From positions 80,177,163 through 80,241,162 of the forward strand of contig CM054177.1 of NCBI GenBank assembly GCA_028829895.1: DNA of 64,000 nt, read 5' to 3'. The notes below the pieces were generated by a model that worked only from the letters and a program-made list of their open reading frames with translations, ran no database searches and was not told the DNA's origin. The DNA comes from Sinotaia quadrata. Taxonomy: Eukaryota; Mollusca; Gastropoda; Architaenioglossa; Viviparidae. Positions 36,367-48,210 of the stretch are shown in pieces. A program made the translations under genes and the position numbers. Every line of letters starts with the position of its first letter. Position 1 is the stretch's first letter.

Positions 36367-37127
36367 CTATTGACATTTATGCGGCATTTCTAAAGTATCT
36401 GATCGTCCCCTTAACACAACTTTTGGATGACCCCATTTTACTTTCAAATTATCCATCTTTTACATTCTAAATATTACTAAATTCTAACGAGCGGCTTCAA
36501 GCGAATATATTTTCTCAGTAACAAATTCACGGATTCGCAGGCAATAAATACACTCTCCTTGTTACGCTCCATTGACTGACTACAACCCTAAGTATATGTC
36601 CGCTCTCACACATACGTACACTCATGTCAGAACTTGTGCCTTGACGTCAGACAAAGCTTCCGAACGCAAACTGTAAACTGTATGGTTAGTGTTTCTGTGC
36701 TTTTCAGAACCCTTCCACCTGGAATGTGCTACCTATTTAAGTTGAGCCACAAAGAGATCCCGAACATTTCCAAGACGGCGTTCAAAACACATCATGAATA
36801 TATGGCGCTGCCTCTTTTTTGACATTATGCAATCATGCTGCACATGTGTAAATCCAGTTTTCTTGGATTGCATTTTGAAAGTACATTGATGTGTTAATCG
36901 CTGTAATGTCAATTTGCATGTAGAGTCATTGTTAGAGTTTGTTGTATTATCTTTCGTGTCATGTGTCTGCACTAGTTCAAATGGAGACCCTGTTCAGTAT
37001 TTTTATGCGTAAACATTGGATGTCGCTTGGAACTTTAATAATGCAATGTGCCCTGTGGGCTGAGCAGTACGACAGGAGTAGGTCAACGCCCGTTTTGAAT
37101 TCTTTAAAGCTGACAAGAGTGCATTCT
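36367..37127. other. Unique sequence, no gene recognised
   Basis: ORFs at 36634-36822, 36733-36972 and 36939-37133 overlap on opposite strands and have no domain. Confidence 0.45.
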
Positions 37128-37290
37128 GAATGAACCTGATTTTAGCAAAATTTTGAATACCGTTTACGTCTGATAGGACACAACATGTACGCTGTCTGTA
37201 TGAACTTGATTTTAGCAAAATATATTTTTGAATGCCTTTTACATCTGATAGGACACATAACGTGTAGACTATGTCTGTATGAACACTAGT
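37128..37290. repeat. ~70-bp duplication, 2 copies plus
   Basis: Copies share TGATTTTAGCAAAAT, TCTGATAGGACACA and CTGTCTGTATGAAC. Confidence 0.9.
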
Positions 37291-37619
37291 TTACCATTCA
37301 CCTACCTCCTGTCGTCAACAGAAATTGGGTTCACACGAAATTTGGTAATCAACTAGCGGAGTCTCTCTCACTGCGTGGGTGTTGTTTTCAAATTCATTGG
37401 ATTCTTACTACACCCGAGTGCTGACAGCGTCCCGGTTCTTTCCTTTCCTTCACGCTTCGAGTGACGGAAGCAATATTCATGGATCTCATCAACTGCACAA
37501 TCGCCCGTCTAGCACAAAATAAGTACCATTTCCCACCCCCCACTGGCTAGGAAGGTGTTTCGCCTAAAAATTAAATCCTTGGTCTTTATGGTGCTCACTA
37601 GTCCAGCAAAGTGAAACTT
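37291..37619. other. Unique sequence, no gene recognised
   Basis: Nothing identifiable. Confidence 0.5.
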
Positions 37620-37755
37620 ATCACTTCGATGTTAACGATTACTACTGTTTCTTTGCACCTTTTAGTTAAAAATGTATTTAACTAGATCCACTTCGATGTT
37701 AACGATTACAACTGTTGCTTTACACCTTTTAGCTAGAAATGTGTTTGACTAGATG
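37620..37755. repeat. ~68-bp duplication, 2 copies
   Basis: Copies share CACTTCGATGTTAACGATTA and CACCTTTTAG.TA.AAATGT. Confidence 0.92.
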
Positions 37756-38324
37756 GCTAGAAGCATGCAGTCTTAAGTCTTCTAGTCTTCTAGTATTCGC
37801 TTAGCTACTGGCAAATAAATATTTTTTCTTTTAAATATATAAAATCATTTGAAACTTCAAACACATCCCGAAAGCGAGAAAATGACCCTGAAACTCAACA
37901 TAAAATTCCTAGCTACTTCAAAGGCAGAGGTGTTGTAAAATTTTAAAAAGAACCAGATGGGGAGTTGGTATGGGAGCTAAAAATAATGGCCATTCGGGGG
38001 GGGGGGGGAGGGAGGGGGCTCTTAAAAAATATCAACAAATCACAGAGGCGTGGAGAAGCGATATATATTTTGTATACAGATATGCAGGAACACACAAAAA
38101 AATCAATTCAAACTAGGATAGATCAAGTCGTGAAAGGATGTAATTCATTACATCCATCTTTTCATTTCGTGAATAGTAAACTATAAAATGCCCATAAAGT
38201 CAATCAGCATTTCGGCAAAGTTAATTTTCTTGGTAATATAAATAAGAAAGAAAGATTGGAGGATAAGGACTAGAAAAATAAATTCTAAATTACAAATTAT
38301 CTTTTCCAAGTCATAATAGTCAAA
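37756..38324. other. Unique sequence with a G13 run
   Basis: Thirteen consecutive G residues lie at 37996-38008, followed by further G-runs. The overlapping ORF has a poly-Gly patch and no domain. Confidence 0.55.
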
Positions 38325-38770
38325 TCAGAAATTTATTGGAAACTCCATTATTGAGAAAGATACCCATATTCAAAATTTACTGGGAAAACTGCCATTATTG
38401 AGACAAGATATCCATATTCAAATATACTGGAAACTGCCATTATTTAGACAAGGAACCCATATTCAAAATATACTGGAAACTGCATTATTGAGAAAGATAC
38501 CCATATTCAAAACATACTTGAAACTGCAATTATTGAGACAATATACCCATACTTAAAATATATCGAAAACTGCCATTATTTAGACAAGGTACCCATACTC
38601 AAAATATATCGGAAACTGCCATTATTGAGACAAGGTACCCATACTCAAAATTATATCGGAAACTGTCATTATTGAGACAAGGTACTCATATTCAGAATAT
38701 ACTGGAAACTGCCATTATTGAGATAAGGTACCCATATTCAGAATATATTGGAAACTTCCCTCAATGAATC
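38325..38770. repeat. ~46-bp minisatellite, about 10 copies
   Basis: The core is ACTGCCATTATTGAGACAAG followed by GTACCCATATTCAAAATATAC. Confidence 0.94.
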
Positions 38771-39052
38771 AGAAAACTCACAATCAAAACTTAAAATTAT
38801 CTACAATAAAAGGAAATATTTAGTTCTTTTGGCAAAGTGGTTTAAACTTATACCAATGTGATGTTATCACAGCCCATTTTTATCAATCTGATGTTATCTG
38901 ATTTTCATACTAAACACTTGCTATTTTTGTTGTCACAGCTAATGCTTACCAACTGTGTGTTGTCACAGCTAACACTTGTATCACTTTAAAGAAAACACTG
39001 TAACTACTCTGTTATTTTACCTAACACTTTAACAATCTGGTTTTATCACATC
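38771..39052. repeat. Degenerate ~30-bp repeats leading into the next array
   Basis: TTATCACAGC, TGTCACAGCTAACACTTGTA and similar fragments recur about every 30-50 bp and blend into the 39.05-kb unit. Confidence 0.6.
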
Positions 39053-39490
39053 AACACTTGTACCAATCCCGGTGTTACTGCAGCAATACATACCGATCCT
39101 GGTGTTTTATTACAGCAATACGTACCAATCCTGGTGTTATTACAGCAATACGTACCAATCCTGGTGTTATTACAGCAATACGTACCAATCCTGGTGTTAT
39201 TACAGCAATACGTACCAATCCTGGTGTTATTACAGCAATACGTACCAATCCTGGTGTTATTACAGCAATATGTACCAATCCTGGTGTTATTACAGCAATA
39301 CGTACCAATCCTGGTGTTATTACAGCAATACATACAAATCCTGGTGTTATTACAGCAATACATATCAATCCTGGTGTTATTACAGCGATACATATCAATC
39401 CTGGTGTTATTACAGCAATACATATCAATCCTGGTGTTATTATAGCAATACATACCAATCCTGGTGTTATTGCAGCAATACATACCAATC
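39053..39490. repeat. 30-bp minisatellite, 14-15 copies
   Basis: The unit is CAATACGTACCAATCCTGGT plus GTTATTACAG. Because it is 30 bp, several frames on both strands stay open (ORFs between 39046 and 39605). These are artefacts. Confidence 0.97.
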
Positions 39491-39511
39491 CTTCACTTCT
39501 TTAGTTTACTT

Positions 39512-39660
39512 CTGTGGCGTAAATTTTCTTGTCCCTATTTCTAAAATTAATTATTATATAGTTATTATATGTCAACGTAACATGACCGTTGGGTATTATG
39601 CTTGACGATATTTTTGTGTGTACTAGAATTAAAATAACAACTCAGGTGAAAAATATACTA
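39512..39660. repeat. Dispersed repeat copy A (paired with 54042-54187)
   Basis: This segment aligns with 54042-54187 at roughly 70% identity by eye. Shared blocks are CTG(T/C)GGCG, CCCTATTTCT, TTATATA, TTGGG and AACAACTCAGGTG, in the same order and spacing. Each copy directly follows a different minisatellite. Confidence 0.8.
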
Positions 39661-40594
39661 GAAACTGTTGATGTAATCCAAAACAGTCCAGAGTGGATGA
39701 GTATTTTTTGTTATATCCAATAGTTTAAGGTTTACAAATAACGAGCTAGCCAAGAGACCAAAACTTACCTGTTGAAGAAACTTCTATAATCTAATCACTT
39801 TTATTTCATGTGAAACAAGTCTGACCACAAAACACAATCATTAGCGAAGTGGACAAAATGGGCAAATGTGCGGTCGCACTATACCAAACAGATGTCTCAA
39901 GTTTCTTCAATACACGTATTGTCAATACACTATACTGTGTCAAGGGAAAGTCATACCTAGCTTAATATATTGTACAGTGTCTTATGAAAGTCATATAATA
40001 TTTTTTTTCAGTACCGCCTTTCTAATGATCATTAACTTTTCATAAGCTGTATGATTTGGACGAGTTACTACCTCTGTTTATTATTGTGTTTGATTCTCAG
40101 TAGATCCATCCACTTTCTCTGTTTGATAAAGTTTTTCATTTTTGTTTAGAGTTGGCCCTGTAGCACTCACTTCATGGATGATTTTTTGTACTCTGGGTAG
40201 GTTCTGTGGTTCTGCCGAAGAAAGTTGTCTGTTCTTGGTTATTAAATTTTCCTTTTTATTTTTAGTTGGAGTTTACGACGACTTTGCTTATTAGCGTCTT
40301 GCTGTCAGTTAAATCTCTCGAAGTCAAGTATTTTGCCCATTTTAGTCTTACCTCGCTGGTGGTCACTAGACCCAACGGCTGATTGCACCATTTTTAGAAT
40401 CGGTTGCAGGTTGAACTCAAATGAGGTCAGTTTTCAAACGAAGAGTAGAAAATGGATGTCAAAGTGCACCCGACCCTACAGATTGCACTAATCCGCACGC
40501 CAGTATAGATGGTGTATTTCGCTCGCACCTGCCCGATATCCAACTTTAAGCACCAGCTACAAGACGGAGACATAGCGTGTATCTTTTTAGTTTG
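39661..40594. other. Unique sequence, no gene recognised
   Basis: No domain-bearing ORF, no array. Confidence 0.5.
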
Positions 40595-40750
40595 TAAAGG
40601 AATAAATACAGAATAAATATAGAGAGTATAAATATAAGGAATAAATACAGAATAAATATAGAGAAGCTAAATATAAGGAATAAATACAGAATAAATATAG
40701 AGAAGCTAAATATAAGGAATAAATACAGAATAAATAGAGAAGCTAAAGCA
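40595..40750. repeat. ~39-bp minisatellite, 4 copies
   Basis: The unit is AATAAATACAGAATAAATAT plus AGAGAAGCTAAATATAAGG. Confidence 0.95.
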
Positions 40751-40975
40751 GTGCACAATCGATTTTCTTTAAAGGATTACTTCTCTCTCTGACAAACACA
40801 CGAACGCACACATATGCACGCAGTGTCTCATCTCATGCACTGATGTTAGGCATGGAAACATAAATATGCTTTCAGGATTGGGGAGTGCATGTAGACGAAA
40901 GGCCGATAACCAATTTGTTCAAAACGTGGAAACACTTCGGTGTAAAGACACGTGTGGACACGAAAGCTTAAAAAG

Positions 40976-41048
40976 CAGTCTTTCGCCTTACTTCACTATG
41001 AACTGACAGCTAAGGAGTCTTTCGCCTTACTTCACTAAGAACTGACAA
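40976..41048. repeat. 41-bp duplication
   Basis: AGTCTTTCGCCTTACTTCAC followed by TA.GAACTGACA occurs twice. Confidence 0.9.
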
Positions 41049-41307
41049 TTTAATAAGCATTTAGTCGTTCTATAGTGTAAACTCCAACAAGATTTGTCTA
41101 AAACAATATTGAAAATTTTAAAAAACAAATCAATCAATAATAATAAAACCGCATTTCATCAAAACAGTGAGACAAACACACTGTCATAAATAAACGTGTC
41201 TATAAACGACGAGCGCATACATGCATATACAGTTAGAATCATAATATTCTTCTATAGTTGTTGGCGACGATACAGAGGAGGCCCTAAGCCGTTTTGCTTT
41301 TGACGCT

Positions 41308-41430
41308 GTATACTTTATTTATTTATTTACTTTTTGTCAAAGGTTCCACAGTTGGTCAGTAGTAGCTGTGTACTTTATTTATTTATTTACTTTTTGTCAA
41401 AAGTTCCACAGTTGGTCAATAGCAGCTGTG
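41308..41430. repeat. 60-bp duplication, 2 copies
   Basis: Each copy has TACTTTATTTATTTATTTAC, TTTTTGTCAAA and GTTCCACAGTTGGTCA. Confidence 0.96.
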
Positions 41431-41648
41431 AGTGGCAAAGCAGGAGTATCTATAGAGGGGAGATTACTTTGTTCTCGTTCGCACGGCAATCCATGCAGCA
41501 CGACCCATGTTTCGTTTGACCTGAGCTCAGTAAGGTAAGGGCAAGGGAAAGGAGGATAACTCTCAAGAAAATGTAAGCGACTTACACATAATAAAGTGCA
41601 ATCGTATTATAGTGTGTGCCAATGAAAGTATGTTCATGTGTGCATTTA

Positions 41649-41650
<2 letters not shown>
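41431..41650. other. Unique spacer
   Basis: Nothing identifiable. Confidence 0.5.

Positions 41651-41708
<58 letters not shown>
41651..41708. repeat. (TG)n microsatellite
   Basis: An uninterrupted run of about 28 TG. Confidence 0.98.
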
Positions 41709-41710
<2 letters not shown>

Positions 41711-41964
41711 CACGCAAGTGTGCGTGAATCAGTGTATGTATTTTAGGAATGAGAAGAAAAGAGATACAAATGATGCAAAAACAGTTTGGATGACGACTAA
41801 ATTACGAATAGATGGATGGATGGATGGATGCTTGTATCGTCAGAAGCACGCAGGACTAAATGGCTGATTGATTAAAGTGTGATTGAGTAGATTACGCTCG
41901 CTCGATCGATATTTAGTTTGCCCTGGGCGGTCTGTGCAATGCATGTACGCTAGGATGTTGTGAA
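41709..41964. other. Unique spacer with a short (GGAT)n
   Basis: GGATGGATGGATGGATG lies near 41814-41830. No gene. Confidence 0.55.
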
Positions 41965-42310
41965 GCTGTTTATGTGAAATGTATGTTGTGAGTCTGAATG
42001 TGTTGTGAAATTGTATGTTGTGAATCTATATGCGTGTATTTGTTGTAAATCTGTATGTGTGTATAAATCTGTATGTACGTGTGTCATAAATATGTATATG
42101 TGTGAGTGTGTCATAAATATGTATGTGTGAGAATTTGTCGTGAATCTGTATGTGAGACGTATGTTGTAAATTTGAGATGCGAGAGTGTGTTGTGATTATG
42201 TATGCTCTGAATCTCTACGTCTGTGAATCTGTATGTGTGAGTGTGTCATAAATAAGCATGTGTGCTAGTGTGTTGTAAATCTGTATGCGTGGGTGTGTTG
42301 TAAAACTGCC
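41965..42310. repeat. Degenerate ~25-40-bp GT-rich repeats
   Basis: TGTTGTGAATCTGTATGTGTG-like units (TGTTGTAAATCTGTATG, TGTCATAAATATGTATG) recur about ten times with variable spacing. Confidence 0.8.
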
Positions 42311-42679
42311 ATTGCATAATAATACTGTCGGTTATACTTCACTATTTATTATTATTATTTATATAATAAATAGCGTTTGTATTTTTTCCGTACTTTTAAG
42401 AAAAAGACTTCTAATAATGAAATATTCTACGGATAAAAACGAACACAATATAAACATATAATCATATATAGATAAGAAGAAATTGTTTCAATAAGCGTCA
42501 GCCTATTTAATCAATTATTCTTTTGTTTTTTTAAAAAAGGGAATAATATAATACAAAATGAAACAGCATACCCAGCTGCCAAATAAGAACACTCATACAT
42601 ACATACACACACTCATACAGACATTCCGCAAAAATCAACCCATTCGCCATCGTCAAACTGCATATGTGCCATCTATACT
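42311..42679. other. AT-rich unique sequence
   Basis: No gene recognised. Confidence 0.5.
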
Positions 42680-43085
42680 CCCCACCACGTAACGTATTCT
42701 GTGGCCGTTGCCAATTTAACGGACGCATGCTCCGAGCTCTCAAAGACAGCGCCTCTGAACGTAAGCCTTCTAATCTCGCCTGCTGCCACCGTGCCTGGCG
42801 CGCGATCGATCGGCTTGGGCCACGGGTCAGTTAAGGCGCGTGACACGCAGACTAATCACGTGTTCATTCGCTGCGGGCCTGCCGTCCGGTCGACAAACAT
42901 TTGTTTGTGTATTAACATCCTGTGCCGAACGCGTTTTACTCAACACGCGCTTTTTTCCCCGGGAGTGGGTAGGGGTGGGAAGAATCCCGCGACACGTGTT
43001 AAATAATATCCGCCACGTGCGTGCGAGTCCACGACAAGCCGAAATATTTCGTGATGAGGAACGTTCCAATCTTGAGTAATCAGAG
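42680..43085. promoter_or_regulatory. CpG-rich segment with three CACGTG boxes
   Basis: In an otherwise AT-rich, CpG-poor window this segment is GC-rich and dense in CpG (for example GCGCGCGATCGATCGG around 42800). It holds three CACGTG palindromes at 42857-42862, 42993-42998 and 43014-43019. ORFs on both strands (42701-43006, 42827-43114) have no domain, so I read it as a candidate unmethylated regulatory segment or promoter, not a coding exon. Confidence 0.45.
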
Positions 43086-43324
43086 CCGGTTGTTATCACG
43101 AAAAGACAAATCACTGATGCCAGAGAGAGAGAGATGGGAAGTGGGAGGGACGGACTAGTTTTAAACCCATTATTTGGCTACCATTTTAACTCTGTTGAGA
43201 GACTAAAGGCCCTGACGTCTGTTAACCCCATTATTCCGCAATTTGAAAGGAAATACTGAACAAAAGTCTTTCACGAACCGGTTAACTCTTATGTTTCGCA
43301 ACGCGAACAGTTCAAAGGGAATAC
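43086..43324. other. Unique spacer
   Basis: Two loosely similar GTTAAC...CGCAA segments at about 43218-43300; no gene. Confidence 0.45.
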
Positions 43325-43486
43325 CGCGAAATGTGTGTGTGTGTGTGTGTGTGTGTTTATATGTGTATGTGTTTTCATGTGTGTGTGTTTCTGTGTGTAT
43401 TGTCATGCTTGGGTTCGTATTCGTTTGTGTTTGTTTTCGTGTGTGTGTGTGTGAGTGTGTGTATTTTCGTGTTTGTGTTCGTATTC

Positions 43487-43517
<31 letters not shown>
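43325..43517. repeat. GT-rich repeat, second copy of the 13.1-kb segment
   Basis: It contains TGTCATGCTTGGGTTCGTAT and GTATTTTCGTGTTTGTGTTC, as at 13138-13232, flanked by (TG)n on both sides. Confidence 0.93.
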
Positions 43518-43753
43518 GTGAGGTAGAAAGATCAGGAAAATCATTATGACACCTCTCAATTCCATTTTCACAGAAAATTCCGTCACAAGGCTATCGATGA
43601 CTCCCAACCCTGTCGAAGATTTTTGAAAATGCTGGGGTAAAGGTAGACTATGATATCTTTCAAAAACGCTTATTGAAAATGTCACAACAAAGCCATTGAA
43701 ACTAAACTATCCAATATTTCGTTGCAGTTGTACTAAATTATATTGACATCTCT
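43518..43753. other. Unique spacer
   Basis: Nothing identifiable. Confidence 0.5.
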
Positions 43754-43842
43754 CTATCTGTCTATCTATCCATCCATCCATCCATCCATCCATCCATCCG
43801 TCCGTCCGTCCGTCCGTCTGTCTGTCTGTCTGTCTATCTATC
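43754..43842. repeat. Graded tetranucleotide array
   Basis: Blocks of CTAT, CCAT, CCGT and CTGT follow one another and return to CTAT. Each block differs from the previous one by a single base per unit. Confidence 0.98.
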
Positions 43843-44732
43843 ATCGAAAAAGTCAGTGAGTGTCAAACTAATTTCGATATTATTTCTGCATTATTTTTAT
43901 ATGGTTATTTCTCTACTTCAAGTGAAAATTTTGTTCTTTAATTATAACTCAAAATTAGTTTACTGGACACACTTTTTATGTACATCAAATAAACAAACTA
44001 AAATACTTTATTATTATTATTATACTTTATTATTATTGTTGTTCCTGGAGAAGCATCAGTTTAGTGACCGATGGTTCATTTCGTGTACCCTGAGTTGTGG
44101 TAGGTCTAGTTCCTATTTTATAGCTGTATTTGCATATTTAGTCATACATTTTAAATTCATTTGGGGAAAACGAAACATTACTTACAGGGAGGCCAAAATT
44201 TCCTTTAAAAACCGTCAGAAAAATACAAGAGAGAGAGAGAGAGATGTATACAATCAACCAATCACCGATCAGCTCTTACCAGCCCGCCGGTTACAATCGA
44301 GCACACAAAGGTCGCGATCGTGAACAGTGCCATCTGGCGTCGAATCACAATAATGGACAGGTCACGGCCTACTTTGCTCTTAGATTTCCGTTGTCCACAG
44401 TTGACATTTTATTTCATCACCTTTCACCATTAAGTATATGCTACACGTTTTCCATAGATCCCAGTGTATTTAGAATTGATAGGGTCATTGAAACGTGCAA
44501 GTTTGAAATCTATTTTCTTGAAGCGTGCATCCATTTCTTTTTTTAAGTGGGAAAGAATCCAATTTTGGTCTGGGTGAGTCTATTTTTTGTGTAGGGGTTT
44601 AACTAACTGAAGGTACACCCAATAAAATTTTATTTATTTAAGTCACACTCAACAAAACAGTCGAAGACTTCATAGACCATGGATTCATGGCGTACTAAAA
44701 CAGCTACAGCTAAAAAGAAAAGACTTCGTTTG
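43843..44732. other. Unique sequence, no gene recognised
   Basis: A loose (TTA)n patch lies at about 44005-44040 and a short (GA)n at about 44229-44243. ORFs at 43856-44323 and 44244-44546 lack a domain. Confidence 0.45.
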
Positions 44733-44850
44733 TCACTAGTTTAACTCTTGTTTTCGTACCCACAAACCCTCGTTTAACTTGTGGTTAATTACATTTGTTT
44801 AACTTTTATTTTCGTACCCACACACCCTCCTTTAAAATGTCGTTAATTAT
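44733..44850. repeat. ~65-bp duplication, 2 copies
   Basis: Copies share GTTTAACT.TT.TTTTCGTA, CCCACA.ACCCTC and GT.GTTAATTA. Confidence 0.88.
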
Positions 44851-44911
44851 ATAGGTTCAGCACGTGATGTTAGATACATAATACAGGGTGCTGAAACATT
44901 GGAATAGTCAC

Positions 44912-45112
44912 TTCATGTCTATGTATACAACAACAATTTATAATATTGACTTAACATCGAAATCTACACTCAATAGTCACTTCGTGTCTATGTATACAAC
45001 AACAATTTATAATATTGACTTAACATCGAAATCTACACTCAATAGTCACTTCAATGTCTATGTATACAACAAAAATTTATAATATTGACTTAACATCGAA
45101 ATCTACAGTCAA
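44912..45112. repeat. 69-bp minisatellite, 3 copies
   Basis: The unit has GTCTATGTATACAACAACAA and TTGACTTAACATCGAAATCT. It is nearly identical between copies. Confidence 0.96.
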
Positions 45113-45166
45113 GCGAACCTCTCTGTGCTCAAGAGTTGGACTCACACCCACCTAATCATATGCCAC

Positions 45167-45167
<1 letters not shown>

Positions 45168-45252
<85 letters not shown>
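45168..45252. repeat. (CA)n microsatellite
   Basis: About 42 uninterrupted CA repeats. Confidence 0.99.
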
Positions 45253-45253
<1 letters not shown>

Positions 45254-45839
45254 TTCGTGAGTGCTTAGTTTCCAGATTTGAACTCTACTTAAATGTAATA
45301 TATTTTGTAATGCTTACAATGGAATGTTTAAGCAAGCTTCGAATAGGGGAAACTCTTGGGTGCCAAAAAAATAGTTCACACATTCCTGTCTAATTACCTT
45401 TTCGCCATGACATCAATTAAGATTTATACCACGTAGAGTGAAGCACACGTCACTAAGAGAAACGTTTGTTGCCACCGGCATTTTGAAGTGTGCTGCATGC
45501 GAAGTTCTTCTCTTTTCGTAATACCTCTTTATTGCTCTACCAAAGCACAAACATCAGGAGGAATATTTATAGAAGTATAAAAGGTTGTACATAATAGTAA
45601 ATGTATTTTAAAAAAAGAAGAGAAATAATTTGCTATGTGTGTGGTGTACATGATTCTGAGCATGGAACAAGTGTATTGGAATCCCTTTAATGGAGGAGAT
45701 AAGACCTGAATAGAGGACAAGCGTGCATACAGTTCTTTTGGAATAAATGCAATGCATCAGCAGGACATTTTGATAAAGAAAAATGTGATATTATGCCTTC
45801 CAACATTATGTGGCGCTCAGTCCCGTTATTTGTTTTTAT

Positions 45840-45842
<3 letters not shown>
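45253..45842. other. Unique sequence, no gene recognised
   Basis: Nothing identifiable. Confidence 0.5.
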
Positions 45843-45905
<63 letters not shown>

Positions 45906-45906
45906 T
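45843..45906. repeat. (TG)n microsatellite
   Basis: About 28 TG repeats, then TATGTGTG. Confidence 0.98.
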
Positions 45907-47069
45907 TTTGCGTGCGCACAATAGGAAGGCAGAGTAATGTTGTTGGCAGCTTCTTTGATGCTAGTCCCAGTCCTGCTCCCTTCCGGAAAGCCCTTGAAAA
46001 TGAACATATAGTACAGCAATATGGAATCTCCTATTTGTAAGAAATAATCTACTGTTGTTCATTTCACTGATTAGCAACACATTAGTTATCCGCTGTATGA
46101 CAAAGTATAAGTAGAGTACACTGCTCTTTAGTCTATGCAGTGAGGGTTCAGACTTGTTAGCTTCATAAATGTATGCCAGAAACAGTGCTTATGTATGAAT
46201 ATGAGAGTCTGCAAGCTTACAATCTTATTAAATCTCTCTACTGATGGAAACAATAAAGCAGTTGATGAAAGTACACATATAAGAGTATGTATCGCTAAAA
46301 GTGGGTCTATACATATGTATGTGGTTTTGTGCAAGAGTTTCTTGAAATAGAACACATGCAAATAAATGTGAACAAAAACTCAACTCCTATTTGGGCCATT
46401 TTTTATTAAGTCTATGTACTAATATTCTAGACCCATGCTGCTACTTTGACAACCATTCTACTCCTCTTAGATGAATCACTGAGTCAACAATCCTTGGTGA
46501 GCAACATTGCCTGTCTTGTACACAACAATTTCTGCTCTAGAATCATCCTTCCCATTTCAGATACAAATTAAGTTTAGATTTCTGTATATGTATTCCCACC
46601 CACCCCTGATAATGAAGAGCTTGCCATTTTAAGAGTCTCGTTTGTTATCATATTGTTTACATTGACTTTGTATTTCTATTGTACCAACATTTAATACTGA
46701 TATCTTTGTTTTAACATCTACAGTTAGTGGTCTTAGTATGAGTTTTCTCAAAACATTAAAAAATTCATATCCATTGATCAGGCTCTCTGTTCATTTTAAA
46801 ATATGTCTACACGTGTCTAGGCGTGATGAGTGTGACGGAGGGCAAGCCGTCATTAGAGTTCAACCAACAGCGATTGTTGGCATACCTAAGCTGAGGGTGC
46901 GAGTGGGGGCAAGCCGTCATTAGAGTGCGAGTGGAGTGAATGTGGCACACGACACCATCATCTATAGCTAGTCATACTCACCTACCCATACGTCGTAAAA
47001 AAAGAAAAGAAAAATATATAGATAGATTTATAAATAGATATAAAATTTAAGTATGGTGTATTTAAACAG
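45907..47069. other. Unique sequence, no gene recognised
   Basis: A short duplication (GGCAAGCCGTCATTAGAGT, twice) lies at about 46840-46925. No gene. Confidence 0.5.
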
Positions 47070-47115
47070 ATAGAGATTGATTTCTATTTAAACAGATAGA
47101 GATTGATTTCTCAGA
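47070..47115. repeat. ~27-bp duplication
   Basis: ACAGATAGAGATTGATTTCT occurs twice. Confidence 0.9.
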
Positions 47116-47204
47116 ATTATATACTTATATGCTTATATACTGACCAGGATTTTTATGCAGACAATAAAAGGTATGGATGTGTTTGGAGAAATATATAGGA
47201 CATA

Positions 47205-47470
47205 TACTCCAATCTCACTGTTGTATAGTAGATTCTTGTTTTATACACTCTTAAGACAAATTCCCCAATCTAGTTGATGTATAACGGATTCCTGTTTTAC
47301 ACACTCCTAGGACAAATGCTCCAATCTCACTGCTGTATAAGGACTCCAGTTTTACACGAAACTCGGACAAATATTCCATGTTTACAAGCAGTATATTGAA
47401 AGACTGTTTTAGACGAAACTCGGACAAATATTCCATGTTTGCAAGCAGTATATTGAAAGACTGTTTCTGA
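47205..47470. repeat. ~60-65-bp minisatellite, about 4-5 copies
   Basis: Left copies contain CTCCAATCTCACTG.TGTAT. The two right copies share ACGAAACTCGGACAAATATT and AGCAGTATATTGAAAGACTG. Confidence 0.9.
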
Positions 47471-48066
47471 ACAAACTTATACTGAACATACTATACTGGA
47501 CAGAGTGAGGCGAATTTCTTTCTCACCACGAACTTGAACTCCGCTAAATATATCACTAATTATTTGTTCTACATTGCTACTGCCCTAATGGCAAATGTTT
47601 TCACATTCGCTGCTGTTTAGCATCTGTCACCCAACATTGTGTAGAAAACTGGATAGGTTAGACCGTACTACAATATAGATAAAGAAAGTTAATAATACAT
47701 ACAAACTAATAATTATAATCCTAAGATGAATGACGATGGTGTGTATGATTATATTACACATATGTGTGTGTGAGGGAAAGGAAGTGAGGGCAGACAATAA
47801 CGTGTAGTTGACCATTCGGTTTCCATGGATGCTGTGCAATAAATAAATCCCATACTGTCCCACTCTACAGAGGCAATACAGTTTTGTCTGAAGTTATCGA
47901 GATGCAGCCTTCATTACACTCGCATACAGAGGCAGGGACTGATTTCCATTTCCGATACTAATGTTCGCTGCCATCCATGCACTATCGCTTCTGTGGACTG
48001 GAACATTAATCATTTGTTTCTTCAGCATGTTGCCTGTGACTTTCGATTACAGCCGCCTGCCGCCCT
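47471..48066. other. Unique sequence, no gene recognised
   Basis: Nothing identifiable. Confidence 0.5.
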
Positions 48067-48210
48067 GTTTGTCATAGCGTAATATTTTAGTGACTGACGA
48101 TTGTTTGTCATAGGGTAATATTTTAGTGACTGACGACTGTTTGTCATAGCGTAATATTTTAGTGACTGACGACTGTTTGTCATAGCGTAATATTTTAGTG
48201 ACTGACGATT
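48067..48210. repeat. 36-bp minisatellite, 4 copies
   Basis: The unit is GTTTGTCATAGCGTAATATT plus TTAGTGACTGACGACT. The unit length leaves an open minus-strand frame that is not a gene. Confidence 0.96.

Noticed and set aside
39046..39605. ORFs across the 30-bp array, including repeated LVLLQQYVPI
   Set aside because: Five frames are open at once, the hallmark of a stop-free repeat of length 3n.
42701..43114. Coding exon in the CpG-rich segment
   Set aside because: ORFs on both strands have no domain and no convincing splice sites; composition alone explains them.
44884..44895. ACAGGGTG terminus like that of the 33.67-kb element
   Set aside because: No matching inverted end found nearby on either side.
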